Assembly: GCF_963576615.1 (NCBI RefSeq)
Contig: NC_088716.1
Location: forward strand, 61,226,228-61,290,227
DNA: 64,000 nucleotides
Direction: 5' to 3'
DNA from: Watersipora subatra
Lineage: Eukaryota > Bryozoa > Gymnolaemata > Cheilostomatida > Watersiporidae
Every line of letters begins with the position of its first letter. Positions within the stretch are counted from its first letter, which is position 1. The position numbers were made by a program, and so were the translations under genes. Shown here one piece after another: positions 24,015 through 34,651 of the stretch. A model generated the notes under the pieces. It did not search any database. It saw only the letters and a list, made by a program, of their open reading frames with translations, and was not told where the DNA came from.

Positions 24015-24450
24015 ACCCGCCGCCAGGTACCACAGCTAGGCGCCGGGTACCACAGCTAGGCTTGAGGCCGTGGCGTCACTCGGGGATGCGCGGGAGACCT
24101 TTTTTGCCCCGGGTGCAGCGAGAGTCTCCAGGCGCAGCTTTCCGGATGAATGAGTTGGCGAGTGCGAGGCGATTGAGTGCTAGGCGATTGATTGCGAGTT
24201 GATTGATTGTGAGTGCGAGGCAATTGGTTGTGAGACGATTGATTGCGAGAAAATTGGTTGTGAGTGCGAGGCGATTGATTGCGATTGAGTGTGAGGCGAT
24301 TGATTGCGGTTAAGTGTAAAGCGGATGATTGCGAGACGAGTGCAAGAGCGCAATTGTCAACTGCTCGGTAGGTAAAGACTGGTCAGCCGAGGCGGAGGGG
24401 AGAGAGGGGGGGAGCTCGGCGGCAAAAGTGCGCAATCGTCAACTGCAAAT
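24015..24450. repeat. GC-rich island with a GATTGATTGCGAG tandem array
   Basis: The start carries a near-duplicate GGTACCACAGCTAGGC pair. A CpG-rich stretch to about 24140 follows, then a degenerate tandem array (about 24145-24345) of units such as GCGATTGATTGCGAG with GAGTGCGAG, and a G-rich end. Base composition contrasts sharply with both flanks. No ORF or RNA gene was recognised. Confidence 0.6.
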
Positions 24451-24514
24451 ATAGATGGGTATGAACAGATGCATGAATCTAGACACATGAATTTAGAATA
24501 TTTACTAGATTTTA

Positions 24515-24715
24515 CCCGCATTTAGCTGTAAAACACATTGCAGATTTCCATTGTTCTCCCCAACATTGCTGATATGTGTAAGCATACCCTGATCAAGAGA
24601 ACAATTTCAGTAGACTGCATACTTGGAGTTGTTTTACAGTATGAAAGACAACTCTCAATAAACCTTATGCTGCACATGAATCTGTTCCTGTAGGCGGGTA
24701 ATGCAGCTAGTCTAT
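24515..24715 (-). repeat. Inverted-repeat module E, right copy
   Basis: This is the reverse-complement partner of 18250-18475, containing GTTGTTTTACAGTATGAAAG and TTAGCTGTAAAACACATTG. It lies just before a SINE-like tail. Confidence 0.65.
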
Positions 24716-24810
24716 ATATATAAATCTCAAGCTGACTAGATTTAACCTTAGAACCTTCAGATCTGGAGGTGTCGAGTCTAACCAGTAGACCACATTATGC
24801 AAGCAAAAAA
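24715..24810 (-). repeat. SINE-like tRNA head, partial
   Basis: On the minus strand GCATAATGTGGTCTACTGG leads into TTAGACTCGACACC and a GGTTCTAAGGTTAAATC box-B-like stretch. The TATATATAAATCTC sequence next to it resembles the tail of the copies at 16150 and 26815. Confidence 0.35.
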
Positions 24811-25070
24811 TGATTCTAATGATATTCATTACATCGGTTAAAATACTCACGGTTTAAGTGCTTGGGGCTATTAACTAGCACAGTTGTTCATTACATTTAG
24901 CGTAATATGATACCTATATTGATATAGCAAGAGGGGCAATACTTTTTACTGTTAACAACCTTATCTACAATAGTTAACTGTTAATAATACTATCTATAGT
25001 AGTAAGCTGTTAATAACTCTATCCATATTAGTTAACTGTTAACTGTTAACTGCAACTTTTGTTGGTGCAG

Positions 25071-25164
25071 TGTCCCACACCATTAGCGGTTAAAGCGAGT
25101 AAGAAGGCAGAATTGCTTTTGGAGAGCAACCAATCTGGTGAAGACCTTGGAACATACATTGCAG
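25071..25164 (+). CDS. Isolated candidate exon
   Basis: A 94-bp open stretch lies between acceptor TTTTGTTGGTGCAG and donor GCAG|GTAAAA. It reads CPTPLAVKASKKAELLLES and then NQSGEDLGTYIA in one frame. The composition looks like protein coding. No partner exon could be joined with confidence on the plus strand, so this may be one exon of a gene broken by the surrounding repeats. The protein is not recognised. Confidence 0.3.
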
Positions 25165-25680
25165 GTAAAAATCATCAAAAAAATTGATGGAAATACATGC
25201 TATAAACCGATTTCTTGCGAATGGGCTTATGACATCACCACCAATATGTGATTGTCTCAAACGAAAAAGATTTGCAGAGCCTTGGAAGACCTTTCATCTT
25301 TCTAGAAGAATGTATATTCTAACAGATTAAGGACAAAGTGTGCTTTAAAGCGAGGCAAATGAGGAAAGACTCTGTGATGGCTGTCTCAGCCAAAGAACAC
25401 AGAATCAAGAAGTTTTGGCCTGCAAAACTACCCCATTAAAGCTGGCATTGTTTAGGAAGAATATAGATTTGAGGGCAAAGAAAATTGTTGGCAGTGGCTT
25501 AGCTGCCTTAGGATACATTACAGAATACCTGTAATTACCATAAGATCTTTATTTGAACGCCATGGGGCTCTATTTTTCGACCCATCCCTTAGAGTGGCGC
25601 TTGATTAGAAGATGAGTTCAATTAAAGGGTGGTGTTGTATTTTTCAAAGACTTCGTCAGAATGTTGAGAAAATGAAATTA
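25165..25680. other. Interval without supported genes
   Basis: Purine-rich sequence around 25260-25500 has short open stretches but no domain that I recognise. Confidence 0.35.
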
Positions 25681-26390
25681 TTAACCCTTTCAGGGTCATG
25701 CCAAATGTTGCTTATATTTTGTACTCTCTTTTGGACAGTACAAGATTAGCTCTTTTGGATGCAAACCTACCTCCATCTTGTCTTGATCGTTGAACCCAAA
25801 CATCCGCTTTCCTGGCATTGCATAGGGTTTGTCAGAATCCCTAAAGGCCGCTATTCTGGCATTAACATGGCTTCTTTTACTAAAGCTGTTTCTAAGTAAC
25901 AACAGAAACCAATCAAACTAATTCTGGCACAGGATGTCAGATCGGAATTTCACTTCCATTTCTAATAGCTTTCCAATATTTTTACTCCCTCTCTTTGTTT
26001 TAATAACAAATTTTATTAGAACGATATCGTGAAAAAATCGATATGACCCGTTTGTTGGTAGGTCATAAATGATTGTGATGCAAATAAAAAAATTTATGAT
26101 ACTAATTGTAATTTTATAGTATATTTTAAATCATGGAATGATGATAACAAGTGCACAATAGATATTATGCTACTATATGTTTTACAAGTTTATAAAATCG
26201 TACAAACTTTGATAGTTTTAGCCTGAATAATGGTGAAGTACCATTTTTTTATGACATTTGCTGTGGTTTGCCCGACTTTTTTACTAGTGTTTCACCAAAT
26301 ATCCCTGCATTAGCACATTTAAATATATTTAATAAAAGTTTTAAAACTTTGGATCGTTCGACAGACTGCGGCCAGGGTCCAAAAGGTTAA
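25681..26390. mobile_element. Possible piggyBac-like non-autonomous element
   Basis: The segment starts TTAACCCTTTCAGGGTC and ends with the complement of TTAACCTTTTGGACCCTGG, so TTAA lies at both ends followed by CCYTTT, as expected for piggyBac termini. The rest of the two ends match poorly and no transposase is present. The 68-codon minus-strand frame at 25696-25902 is not recognised. Confidence 0.35.
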
Positions 26391-26814
26391 ATGAATATGC
26401 GCAAAGAAGCTGATACATGTCTCTACCAGTTGATATATATTGCTTGTAATTAACCTATGGTGATCTGCTGATTTGTTGAAGCTGTTAGTTTTTTATTTCG
26501 TTTTGAATTGGATGACATATGTCCATTTTACAACTATACTAGCCAAAAGAAGATGTTGCATGAGTATTAAATATCAGCTTATAAACATTATCAGGCAATG
26601 TAGTTGCCTCCCGCTTGCCGTTAGCCTGTCACATTGCCAATGGAGTACGCATTGGTCATTAGAGTATGCTAGTATACATGTATATCCCTATTGTAAAACT
26701 TACTAGTAAGAGCCGTGAGAGCAAGCTTTAGTAATGTTGTGTGTAACGCAAAGTGCTCTGCATATTTTAACCCAGATAATGACTCAAATCACCCAATGAA
26801 TAGTTACATCTTGC

Positions 26815-26985
26815 ATAGCTTGATTGGTTAGTTTATCACCTGGTTAACCAGATGTCCTGACTTCAAATCTTCTACGATACAGATTTGTCATTGCAAGATA
26901 CAAATCACTATACCTGACAGACCAAACCACATATGACAGACACAAACTTTGAGAGATATACATATATAGATTTAATTATGTTGTA
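26815..26985 (+). repeat. tRNA-derived SINE-like element
   Basis: The head GCATAGCTTGATTGGTTAGT resembles an A box and GACTTCAAATC a B box, with about 30 bp between them. The tail GACAGACACAAACTTTGAG then TATATATAGATTT matches the copy at 16150-16325. Confidence 0.55.
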
Positions 26986-28209
26986 TAAAATCTCATAGCA
27001 CTCACCGAGTGCAATGAGCTGGTCAAAGCTCACCAGAGTTGGTCAACTAGTTATAGCAATGAGTTGCAGCCAAAAATCATTGCACTTATCGAGTTTTGGC
27101 TACATTTTGCAGCAAACACTAGCTTTTTATTTTCAACAGAACAGGAGTTATGAATGTCAATCTATTGTAAGCTTAGTTCAGATTACCACAATTAACATAT
27201 ACTATTAAATAACATGCTACAAAACTGCCAATTTATAAGTTTTATAATAATAAGATGCTGCAAATACATCTTTTAGATCAAGTGACACAAACAAATCATT
27301 ACTATAATACAAGCAGAAACAACTATTAACATTTTAAGAACTAAAATATTAGTTTCATTTGCTCATCCAGTTGCGTTCTGACTGTTGCTACTGTTTGAAG
27401 CCATTTCATATATTTTTGGCTGATCAATACCTTGCACAAGGTCTTCAGACCTCAACTTCTTTTTTGCACGGCTGAGCTAGTCGATATCAGCGACAAAACA
27501 GCTTATTAACTAAAACAAACTTTTACACCCTACTATTTTGTATAGAAACTTCTAGTGCTAATAAAAATAAATTGTGTATAATGAAAATAGCCTCAAAATG
27601 TTAGCTTCAAATACATAGTGGCTCATTATCTATCGTAAGTGTGAAAACCTTTTCCAAACCACATCAAAGTATCAAAACCGCGTTAAAAAATGTTATTAGA
27701 CTGATACTGTTACTAATTATTTTTATTGTTGCTATCAGAGTTTTTAACAAAAAAACTTTAAAAACTTAAAGCTGCCAACGGACTTCAATACAAACAGAAA
27801 CAAAACAACAAACAAAATAATTGTTGTTGATGTAATCAAGTCATTATTAGTGTGTTTTTTTACACCTTTCTACTGTTCACTTGCTATTATGGGTTTACTA
27901 AAAATTCAGAATGTCAAATAGAAGTGGCATTGATGAAGAGATTTTATGGTATCTGTACATTATTTAGACTTCAACACTTTGTTTGCATTATACAATATTT
28001 GTACTTTTTCAAATTCTCATCAAAAGCTAGGTTGATCATAGCTCGGAAGATGAACTAATCAGAGCACTGGATACAACCACCCAATAAGCATTTAGCCTTT
28101 TAACCACTGTAAGAACAGGACAGCAGTATGAATGAGGGCCGATGCAGCCAAGAGAGTTAGTTGAGCGTTTGCCAATTTCTTGGGAACGCAAGCTCAACTG
28201 GACTGATAT
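26986..28209. other. Sparse interval upstream of the Gypsy element
   Basis: Apart from the candidate exon at 27363-27476, no gene or repeat could be supported here. Confidence 0.4.
27363..27476 (-). CDS. Candidate terminal exon
   Basis: After acceptor-like ATATCGACTAG the minus strand reads LSRAKKKLRSEDLVQGIDQP and then KIYEMASNSSNSQNATG before TGA (27365-27363). The charged-then-polar composition looks like a protein tail. No upstream exon was found before the Gypsy insertion, so support is weak. Confidence 0.25.
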   Translation of the reverse strand, partial: LSRAKKKLRSEDLVQGIDQPKIYEMASNSSNSQNATG

Positions 28210-28550
28210 TGCGGTGGATGGCGTTCCCTCACATTTAGCCAAGCCAAGCCGATGTACAGCCGAGTCAAGCATAGCCAAGCCAGAGCCGCACCGACTGAAG
28301 ACCGAGCTGAGCTGGATCGAGCCGGGCAGAGCCGTGCCGGGTCTAACCAAGCAGAAGAGGGGCGGAGTTTAGCAGCTATATAAGCCCGAACATTTGTCTA
28401 GTAGAGCAGAGCTGTTCTGGGCCTGTTCATTGCTTGTCACTTGATTCATTTCTTGTACACCTTGATGAACGAAGCAGAAATATATGTATTGCATTCATGC
28501 ACGAGTCTTGTACTTGTGGAGGAAAGTGAAGGTCGCACAAAACCTTTACA
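28210..28550 (+). repeat. Gypsy 5' LTR
   Basis: It begins TGCGGTGGATGG and ends CCTTTACA. It contains a TATA box in GCAGCTATATAAGCCC (about 28371) and AAGCCAAGCCGATGTACAG repeats near its start. It aligns to 34325-34647 along its length. The segment GGAGGAAAGTGAAGG near its end is absent from the right LTR. Confidence 0.85.
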
Positions 28551-28569
28551 CTGGTGGCAGCAGTGGGAT

Positions 28570-28921
28570 TGGTAACGATCCCAAGGACTCTACCACAGGA
28601 CTTGCATTGGATCACTGGAAAAAACGGCAGCATGACTCCAACTGGAAGAACTTTCTACCGGAACTTCCTACCCTTGCCCCGGATATTGCCTATACCCCTT
28701 CGTGCGACAGCCAGGGACGTAGCCCAAAACGTAGGAGGGTGACCCCCAAATCCCCTCCGCTCCAGACACTGAGAACCATCCCCACTGGACCGGACAGTCA
28801 AAAGCCTGCCTTAAAAGCGGCAGGGCCGACCCCTTCTCTGCCTTGGGAGTGGCAATCACGGGAGCAGCAGAACTGCTTTAGATGTGGTACGACCCGAAGT
28901 GCTGACCTCGCCCCACCATAG
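28570..28921 (+). pseudogene. Gypsy Gag remnant
   Basis: One open frame runs from the LTR into 28921. It has a tryptophan-bearing start (ALDHWKKRQHDSNWKNF), a proline-rich middle and a degenerate knuckle start NCFRCG followed by a stop. At about 117 codons it is far shorter than a usual Gag, so most of the capsid region is deleted. Confidence 0.5.
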
Positions 28922-29023
28922 AAAGGAAGCCTTCCAGGCCTCACGGAGGATGTCCTGGAAGACATCACTAGGGCGCAAGCCCTCAGCCGACCGCTCTCCA
29001 CCAGCTATTTCCTCCTAGGAAAA

Positions 29024-29407
29024 GTGGAGGGGCGGCCCATCCAGTTCCTACTGAACACCGAAAGCCCCACCAACCTGATCAACAAGCAGGTATTTGATAG
29101 ATTGCCAGGAGCCGTGTGGGACCGACTTGAGGAGAGTGACAGCCACGGATTATTGGCTGCCGGAACACGACATCCCTTCTACAGAATAATCCGTCTAACT
29201 ATCCGCTTGAGGGACGTGAAGACGGATGAGGTTTTTGTAGTGAGTCGACTAAGAGAAGAAGCCATCCTCGGAATGCCGTTCTTCATGGCTCATCAAAGCG
29301 CTTTCGAGTTTGAGCAATCGGTGGTTTGGGTGGATAGCAGACAGCTAGTCTGCACGGACCGGCATGGGTGGTTGCTCCAAAGCAAAGTGCAGGTGATAAG
29401 GGGGTAG
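29024..29407 (+). pseudogene. Gypsy protease with a lost active site
   Basis: This 127-codon stretch resembles a Gypsy retropepsin. The catalytic Asp-Thr/Ser-Gly position reads FLLNTESPTNLI, so both the Asp and the Gly are changed, while the second landmark EEAILGMPFF is kept. The other Gypsy copy at 56790-57095 matches it from DRL onwards. It would release mature Gag and Pol if active; this one should not be. Confidence 0.75.
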
Positions 29408-29690
29408 TGGTTCCCGCCCGGACGAAGATGGCGCTAACCTGTCGCATCACCACGCGAAACTATTGCCTCATGGGACTAATTGAGGGATTTCCCGATAAAC
29501 TTTCCGTGGCCAGTAGCCTGAACCAGCCAAGACCCAAGGGACAAGTCATCACCCGCTGTATGAATACTACGGAGCAGCCGCTGACTTTTCGGTCCGGAGC
29601 CACTATCGGCACGTACACGGGAGTGGAGGCCTGCAGGTCAAAGAGGATGATCCCTTACTGTGTGATGCCGGTCCAACTTCAATCAATGGA

Positions 29691-30695
29691 GTGCAAGCTC
29701 ACATTGAGGAATTGTTCCAGTCGGCCCGACCAAACTGTGAAGACAGGGGACAAACGTCCAGGTTGGAAGCCTTGCTGCATCGGTATGCCACCATATTTAG
29801 TATGGGTGATGACGACGTAGGAAGGACATCAAAGGTAGAACATTCTATTCCACTTAAGGAAGGTACTCGACCAATCCGACAATCCCCTCACAGACTCGGA
29901 CCAGAAAAGGAGGCAGAGGCCGAGAGGCAGGTCCAGGACCTGCTCAAACAAGGACTCATCAAGCCCGCCGGAGGAGCTTGGAGCTCCCCTGTAGTGTTGG
30001 TCCGGAAGAAGGACGGGAAATGGCGCTTCTGTATTGATTACCGGCGTCTCAACGCCATCACGATGCAGGATGCCTACCCGCAACCCAGGATCAATGACAG
30101 CCTGGACGCCCTGTCCGGCAGTCACTATTTTAGCATGCTCGATCTGGTGAGCGGGTACTGGCAGGTGCCCCTGGATGCAGAGGCGCGGGAGAAGTCAGCC
30201 TTTTCGACACGGTCCAGGCTGTGGAAAAAGAAGGTGTTGCCCTTCAGACTGACGTCTGCCCCCGCCACTTTCCAAAGACTCATGGAATGCGTCCTACATG
30301 GCCTCCACTGGAGAACGCTGCTGCTATATCTAGATGATATTATCGTCATCGCCCCGGACTTCGATATGCATCTACATCGGCTAGAGGTCTTCCAGAGACT
30401 CCACAAAGCCGGACTAAAGCTGAAGCCCTCCAAATGCGAGCTACTACAACCTCAGGTTTGCTACTTGGGGCACATAGTAAGCCAGAACGGAGTCTCTACA
30501 GACACCAACAAAGTAGAGGCTGTAGCGAAGTGGCCGAGTTCCCTCGAATTAAGGGAACTCCAAGGATGCCGCGGATTAAGGGAACTCCAAGGATTCCTTG
30601 AGGCGGTCTGTTATTACCGACAATACATCTCGGTGTTTGCCACTATAGCACTCCCCTTGCACCGACTGACTGCAAAGGGAGAGCCCTGGAGATGA
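29691..30695 (+). pseudogene. Gypsy reverse transcriptase
   Basis: The frame carries the standard fingers and palm: QGLIKPAGGAWSSPVVLVRK, then WRFCIDYRRLNAIT, DLVSGYWQV, SAPATFQRLM, and the catalytic LLLYLDDIIVIA. The thumb and connection follow (CYLGHIVSQNGVS). A short duplicated block (RELQG repeated at about 30548-30590) enlarges the thumb region compared with the copy at 58200. A TGA ends the frame at 30693-30695 where the other copy has TGG. The enzyme would copy element RNA to DNA; here it is cut off from RNase H. Confidence 0.85.
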
Positions 30696-31212
30696 ACAGA
30701 AAGAGAGCAGGCCGCCTTTGACACGCTGAAGGAAAGCATCAGCACCGCCACGATCTTGGGCTATCCGGATCCTCAAAGGCAGTATATCCTGGACACAGAC
30801 GCCAGCGGACGTGGAGTAGGGGCCGTGCTGTCTTAAGTACAGGAGGGCGGCGAGAGGGTCATTGCCTACTACAGCAAGACCCTCACCCTCCTCGGAACGC
30901 AATTACTGCATCACTCGACGGGAGCTACTTGCAGTAGTGAAGGCAGTCAAGCACTTCCGGCTGTATCTGTATGACCAGGAGTTCCTCCTGCAGACGGACC
31001 ACGCGTCACTCTGGTGGCTATGCCAGAAGAGGGAACCCTCTAGCCAAGTAGCCCGGTGGCTTGAGATCTTGGCAGAGTTCTGCTACATCCTACAGCACTG
31101 GTCAAGGACTCGACACGGAGGTGCGGATGGATTGAGCAGACAGACCTGCGAGGACTGCCGGCAATGCGTGAGCATTGAACAAAGGGATGGGGCCCCTCAC
31201 GGAAAGAGCTAG
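30696..31212 (+). pseudogene. Gypsy RNase H, broken
   Basis: The first half reads ILDTDASGRGVGAVLS, with the RNase H aspartate, then a stop near 30835 and a frame change. The second half (about 30898-31212) reads RRELLAVVKAVKHFRLYLY, TDHASLWWL and ADGLSRQTCEDC, the classic end of Gypsy RNase H. It would remove RNA from the hybrid. Confidence 0.8.
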
Positions 31213-33083
31213 CAAAGGAACAAGGGTCGCTAGCCGCGTGGGTACCAACCAGTTGCCTAGATGGGACTTCTGCCCTCGAAGAGGCGGAATCAACCCTGGG
31301 CAACGTTGCATACCCCGGGGGCCGGCCGGCAACCCGCACGGGACTCTCCCCAACAGTGGCGGGATTGAACCTGGGTGCCGGGGGCTCTCCTGAGGTGCTG
31401 TAAGCCCCGCCAGGAGTGACAGGACCAAAGGGCAAATTAGCCAGGACCCAGGCTACCGGTCAGGGACCCATGGCCATCATGTACCGTGTCATCGCCACCA
31501 GGAAGGAGGTACCAGCAGAACACCTGGAGGTCGGGAGCAGAGAGCTAGACATCCTGCATCACATGCAGGGCTCTCTGCGCATGTGACAGGACGGCGTGCT
31601 GAAAACATGCGTGGCCCCGCAGGGCCACGCTAGATGGTGCGCCATCTGCCCTCGGCCATGCGGGAAACCACGATGTGGCAAACGCATGCCCTGGCTCACT
31701 CTACGGTGGGAAGGACAATGGGGCGCCTCCAACTAATGTGGTACTGGCCCGGGCTGACGTCCACAGACAGGCGGCTCGTCAAGAGTTGCGAGGGTTGCCA
31801 GGCCGCAAAGTATGGAGGGACAAAGGCGGCCGAAGGAAAAAGGAGGCTCTACGCAGGACGACCCTGGCAGAAGGTGGCTGTGGATCTGGTTGGGCCATTT
31901 CCTGTCACACCAAAGGAGAAAGAGTTGATACTGGTTCTTACCGACCACTTCACCCGGTGGCAGGACGCATTGTCACTACCTGACGCCACAGCCCCGGTGG
32001 TCGCCAACGCACAGGATGAGTGGGTCTTCTGCTATCTGGGATTGCCCGAGCAGGTCCGCACGGACCAGGAGGCACAGTTCGAGAGCCAACTGATGGCCTA
32101 ACTGTGCCAACTCTGGAGCATAGAAAAGACCCACACAACTCTGTATCACCCACAGGCGATTAGAGTCGTTGAATGGAATAACCGGGGACTCGGGGATTCT
32201 TTTAGAGCGCTGCTTTTGACTCGGGGACAGGACGAGTGGGACCTACTGCTTCCCCAGCTGATAAGGACATACAGAGGCACCCCCCACTCTGCGACTGGAG
32301 AGACAGCCAATATGCTAATGTTGGAACGAGAGCTGAGGTTTCTAGACCAGCTGGAAAGTCACCTCCTCCCCCACCGACCGAGTTCTTTCTTGCCCACGAA
32401 CACGCTCTTGAGGTGCAGCAGAGGCTGCAGACAGTGCACGAGGTACTTCGGCAAAGCCAGATAAAGGTGCAACAAGAGGACAAGGAAGAACCACCGCTGT
32501 ACGCTCCAGGCGACTGGGTATGGCTCACGAACAAAAGTTCGTGAGACCATAATAAGTCTTGAAGGCCTGGGGAACCACACGTATCTGGTGGAACGGCAAG
32601 GACATTTTTCCATCCAGAGCAAGGGAAGGCTGAAGCCTTATCACGCTTGCCCAGAGAGGTTGGGGCCAGCCCCAGCCACTCTGGAGCCAAGGAGGGTCCA
32701 AACATGAAGGGCGCTCGACCCAGCAGGCTGGAGAGAAGGCAAGAGGAGAGCAGGATAGATCCTGTACTAATAATGCCACCCCCAGCTGAGAAAAGTTGCT
32801 ATTAGAGGCTGCAAAAAATCAAGGGGAGGAGGTAACTCTCAAGGAAAATTCAGCTGGACTGGAGAAGGAAGGAAGTCAAGGACGCCCTGCTAGTTCCGAA
32901 GAAATCAATCCGGCCACACGGAATAAAGTTCCGGGAGAGCCGGGATTAAACCCGGTAGAGACCGAAGAGATCGCAACACCAGATCCCATCAGCCCTGCAA
33001 TTCAATCCACTTTGGTCCGGCACAATCCGAGGCTGGCCCGAACAACCAGGAGGCCAGAGCGATACGGAGATGGTGTATGCTAG
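31213..33083 (+). pseudogene. Gypsy integrase and Pol C-terminus, with stops and frameshifts
   Basis: A spacer runs to about 31634 and is partly repeated in the other copy. The zinc-binding domain (HALAHSTVGRTM, CEGCQAAK) and the DDE core follow: VDLVGPF, then RTDQEAQF carrying the second Asp, a TAG at about 32099, then YHPQAIRVVEWNN with the Glu. The C-terminal part is frame-shifted near 32240-32540 (YAPGDWVWL). The final stretch 32796-33083 ends RTTRRPERYGDGVC, a usual Gypsy Pol tail. The stop TAG overlaps the start of ORF3 as ATGCTAG. Confidence 0.8.
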
Positions 33084-34320
33084 TCGAGGTCGCGTGGGAA
33101 GGAGGTAGAACGGTTCTCACGGATGCAACCAAGGATTTCTTATTAAAACACTCATTTTCTCTGAACGACATTAGAACGCTGGAAAAGATGGAGAGCGAAG
33201 GCAACACATCTCTACAGGATTTACTGACTTCGGTCACAATGAGTTTGAAAGAGACTGAAGAAGGAGTAGGTAGGCCAACACTGGCAAACGTGGTGGTCTA
33301 CAAAGGGAGTAACACGGAGAGGGACGAGGCACGACGGCCAGATTCAGCCGTGTTAGAGATTACGGAGGAGGGAGCAGAGGCGCTGCTGGATGCTACTCTG
33401 ACAGAGGACAGCGTAGAGGAGTTACTGAATGAAGTTATGCCAGAACCAGTGGGAGAGGAGTGCCGGGTGGCTGCTGTACGCACAAAGAAGAGATGGATCA
33501 GTCCCCCTTCACCAGAGTTGTTTTCTTCTCCGCCGGCTATTGCCGTGAGGGAAAGCACAACCGTGAGGCAGCCGGAGTCAGAGAGGGTCAGGCCACGGAA
33601 GAAGACCACCGTGAGGGCCGTTAAGTACCTGTCTTCCCGGACTGTGGTACGGGTAGAAGAGCAGGTGCAAGTTGGGAGTTGCCGGATCTGCCAGTTCACA
33701 ACCAGCACCCGGCGAATCCAATTTCACCTGCTGCAACACTACGCCATGTTTGTGTGCCCCTGCAATTGGTAGCACGTGTCAAGGGACCAGATGTTACTAC
33801 ACCACGCGACTCACCAGCAAGGAGGAGTGGAGCTGGTGGTATATCTGGTGGATCAAGACTTCTGGGAGCAGTTTTGCCAGGAGAACACTAGGGCTCCCTG
33901 ACGATGGCTGCCTGCACACCCACTACCAAAGGAAGGAGACGTCGCAGCCCCTGGAGAGGAGCACAGTGGGCTAGGACACCACCGTGCCCGCCAGCCCGGA
34001 TCCGCCCAGCTTCAACCAGGAGGAGCAGAACCACCGTGGAGCCCACCGGGTCATGCACCTTGGCCGAAGTGATATGACGTACTCTGGCCAGCCAGACCCT
34101 CCTGCAGACGCAGCGCAGCCGGGCTCAGTTGCTAGCGCAAGAGGCACAGGAATGGACGAGGGCTGCTGAGACTATGCAGGCGACCTTGCGGCAGGGACGC
34201 CTGGAGGGCCGGGAACGCCGGCTACTATTGGAGGAGATAGAGTGCCTTCGCTATGGAGCCTGCCAACATGAGGCTCTTCCCCCAGGATGTGAATTGGAGA
34301 CCCTAGTCGCCAATGGGGGG
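33077..34320 (+). pseudogene. Gypsy third ORF with C2H2-like zinc fingers
   Basis: The frame starts at ATG 33077, overlapping the Pol stop, and runs 231 codons to TAG at 33770. It is acidic (EEGAEALLDATLTEDSVEEL), then basic, then has a finger of the form CRICQFTTSTRRIQFHLLQH at about 33680-33740. A second cysteine pair FVCPCNW follows. After the stop the same frame continues HVSRDQMLLHHATH, which would finish a second finger. Further downstream, 34129-34320 encodes a helical, coiled-coil-like end (EWTRAAETMQATLRQGRLEG). It does not look like an envelope protein: I see no signal peptide or membrane segment. Function is unknown; nucleic-acid binding is inferred from the fingers. Confidence 0.65.
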
Positions 34321-34324
34321 AATG

Positions 34325-34647
34325 TGTGGTGGATGGCATCCCCGTACATTTAGCCAAGCCGATGTATATTTGAGTCAAGCATAGCTAAGCCAGAGCCATA
34401 CCGCCTGAAGACCGAGCCGAGCTGGATTGAGCCGGGCAGAGCCGTGCCAGGTTTAACCAAGCAGAACAGGAGCGGAGTTTAGCAGCTATATAAGCCCAAA
34501 CATTTGTCTAGTAGAGCAGAGCTGTTCTGGGCCTGTTCATTGCTTGTCACTTCATTCATTTATTGTACACCTTGATGAACTAAGCAGAAATATATGTATT
34601 GTATTCATGCGCGAGTCTTGTACTAGTACCCTACTAAAACCTTTACT
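34325..34647 (+). repeat. Gypsy 3' LTR
   Basis: It begins TGTGGTGGATGG directly after the polypurine run and ends CTTTACT, followed by ATAT. It carries the same TATA box (GCAGCTATATAAGCCC) as the left LTR and lacks part of that LTR's 3' end. Confidence 0.85.
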
Positions 34648-34651
34648 ATAT

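Larger units (their letters stand above)
28210..34647 (+). mobile_element. Ty3/Gypsy LTR retrotransposon, complete but inactivated
   Basis: Two related LTRs (28210-28550 and 34325-34647) bracket a primer-site-like TGGTGGCAGCAGTGGGAT (28552), a short Gag remnant, protease, reverse transcriptase, RNase H, integrase and a third ORF. A polypurine run AATGGGGGGAATG sits immediately before the right LTR. A 4-bp ATAT flanks both sides (28206-28209 and 34648-34651), consistent with a target duplication. RT before integrase and the YLDD motif place it in Ty3/Gypsy. The LTRs differ by substitutions and an indel near their 3' ends, so the insertion is not recent. Confidence 0.9.

Noticed and set aside
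33298-33708. A 136-codon minus-strand frame in the Gypsy element
   Set aside because: It is the antisense shadow of the zinc-finger ORF.
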